Source: an uncultured Campylobacter sp.
GTDB taxonomy: Bacteria > Campylobacterota > Campylobacteria > Campylobacterales > Campylobacteraceae
Length of the DNA: 16,242 nucleotides
Assembly (NCBI GenBank): GCA_937896205.1
Contig: CALBNA010000309.1
Location: forward strand, 1-16,242
Direction of reading: 5' to 3'
The notes under the pieces are model-generated. The model saw only the letters and a program-made list of their open reading frames with translations. It made no database searches and was not told the DNA's origin. Each line of letters opens with the position of its first letter. The first letter of the stretch is position 1. Of the stretch, positions 15,405 through 16,242 are shown in pieces. The translations under genes were made by a program, and so were the position numbers.

Positions 15405-16242
15405 ATGCTAAAATCAGAACTAAAAGAACGATCAAATAGGTTTAAAACCGCGCTCGAGGTATCCTCGATATTTATTTTTAGCGTTGTCATTTTGGTCTAT
15501 ATTTTTGTTAAAAAAGACGATATAAAATTTGACGCTGATGATATTATTCTGATTGCGATTTTGGTTTTGTGTCAGGTTTATTTTACGGCCTACAAAATTT
15601 ATCAAAGCTTTCAAACGAGCGTACTCGATCAAGTAACAAAAGCCTATAATAGAGACGAAATTTTAAGACTTTTATCAAAGCAAGCTTCTAAATTTAAAGG
15701 CAAAAGCGGCGGCAATATGCTAATACTAAAGATCGAAAATTTAAACGATCTAAACGAGCGTTATAGCTTTGTTAGCACCGATATTTTGCTAAAACGACTA
15801 GTCGAGCGGCTGGAGAAATTTTTAAACGAAAAAGTGTCTAAAAACACGCTTATCGGTAGATATTCAAACGAATATTTTCTGATCTTTTGCGAGAGTAAAA
15901 GTACCGAGCTCATCCATCTTTTAAATGTTTTTGAAAAGAGTATTTTAAGCGACGGAATCTACAATATCGAGCTAAAGATCAAATTTGACGCTATCGACAT
16001 AAATCACTCGGCAAGCCTCAAAAATTCGGTCTCATATCTCATCCAAAAGCTAAACGAGAGCGATAACGAGGATAAAGTAGATATCACCGACGATCTTGAA
16101 AAAGACGTCTGTAACTGCATCGATATGCAAAGATTTATCTTCCAAACTCAGCTTGTTAAAAGCCTTCGTTTCGGGCAAAATTTAAAAAATATCATCGTAA
16201 AAGTTTACACCGATAAGCAAGGGCTCGTCTCAAAAGCAAAGG
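15405..16242 (+). CDS. membrane protein with degenerate GGDEF domain, 3' end cut off
   Basis: This open frame begins with ATG directly after the gyrB TAA and runs off the window with 279 codons seen. The N-terminus has a short basic stretch and two membrane segments (about 20-35 and 46-62), then YKIYQSFQTSVLDQVTKAYNRDEILRLL (63-90 in part), which matches the start of diguanylate cyclase domains (DxLTGLxNR). The GGDEF loop is replaced: RYSNEYFLIF (152-161) has SNEYF where active enzymes have GG(D/E)EF, so cyclase activity is probably lost. A region beginning QRFIFQTQLVKSLRFGQNL (about 242-260) looks like the entry to an EAL-type domain, but it is cut off. Such proteins act as receptors or scaffolds for signalling, or as phosphodiesterases if the EAL part is intact. 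A weak GGA lies 8 bases ahead of the ATG, so coupling with gyrB translation is likely. The fold assignment is moderately sure. Confidence 0.75.
   Translation, partial: MLKSELKERSNRFKTALEVSSIFIFSVVILVYIFVKKDDIKFDADDIILIAILVLCQVYFTAYKIYQSFQTSVLDQVTKAYNRDEILRLLSKQASKFKGKSGGNMLILKIENLNDLNERYSFVSTDILLKRLVERLEKFLNEKVSKNTLIGRYSNEYFLIFCESKSTELIHLLNVFEKSILSDGIYNIELKIKFDAIDINHSASLKNSVSYLIQKLNESDNEDKVDITDDLEKDVCNCIDMQRFIFQTQLVKSLRFGQNLKNIIVKVYTDKQGLVSKAK

Noticed and set aside
15432..15632. 66-codon minus-strand frame
   Set aside because: It lies opposite the start of the degenerate GGDEF gene, whose plus-strand frame is open to the window edge and has clear domain features.

Overview
The window looks like a chromosomal segment of a Campylobacter (Campylobacterota), probably from the higher-GC, C. 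curvus/showae/rectus-like side of the genus. This is inferred from the long Campylobacter-type FlgE (start MMRSLWSGVTGLQAHQ) under a sigma-54 promoter, an epsilonproteobacterial DnaA with TTTTTCACG-type boxes, the order ruvC(-)/dnaA/dnaN/gyrB, FAD-dependent thymidylate synthase ThyX, and frequent AAATTTGA words. The species call is tentative. There is no transposase, phage gene, CRISPR array, tRNA or rRNA.

Left part (1-5.8 kb), envelope and transport. A membrane-bound O-acyltransferase (31-1482) and an SGNH-like partner (1491-2528, TTG start) form a two-gene unit for modifying a periplasmic or surface glycan. After a 267-base gap with hairpins and AAATTTGA words comes a minus-strand CsgG/HfaB-like lipoprotein (2796-3614). 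It is divergent from a small secreted, Tyr/Asp/Arg-rich protein of unknown function (3727-4122). A YuiF/NhaC-like permease (4207-5547) follows.

Middle part (5.8-10 kb). flgE (5834-8104) has a well-conserved sigma-54 promoter, an AT-rich variable centre and a strong terminator. thyX (8194-8814) is followed by a two-domain protein of unknown function with unusually GC- and G-rich DNA (8901-9917). A terminator shared by converging genes separates it from ruvC on the minus strand (9975-10448).

Right part (10-16.2 kb), the replication origin region. dnaA (TTG start) is flanked by two clusters of DnaA-box-like sites: three identical TTTTTCACG 9-mers upstream, and three related sites plus AT-rich DNA downstream. 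This resembles the bipartite oriC described for Helicobacter pylori. dnaN, gyrB and a membrane protein with a degenerate GGDEF domain follow in one tight run, the last starting directly after the gyrB stop codon and running off the window edge. ruvC and the dnaA-dnaN-gyrB run point away from the origin. The plus-strand genes left of ruvC, including flgE, would be read toward it.

Most genes belong to known families. The points most worth a second look are the two-sided DnaA-box layout, the gyrB-coupled degenerate GGDEF protein, the unknown protein at 8901-9917, the CsgG-like/secreted-protein pair and the mosaic centre of flgE.
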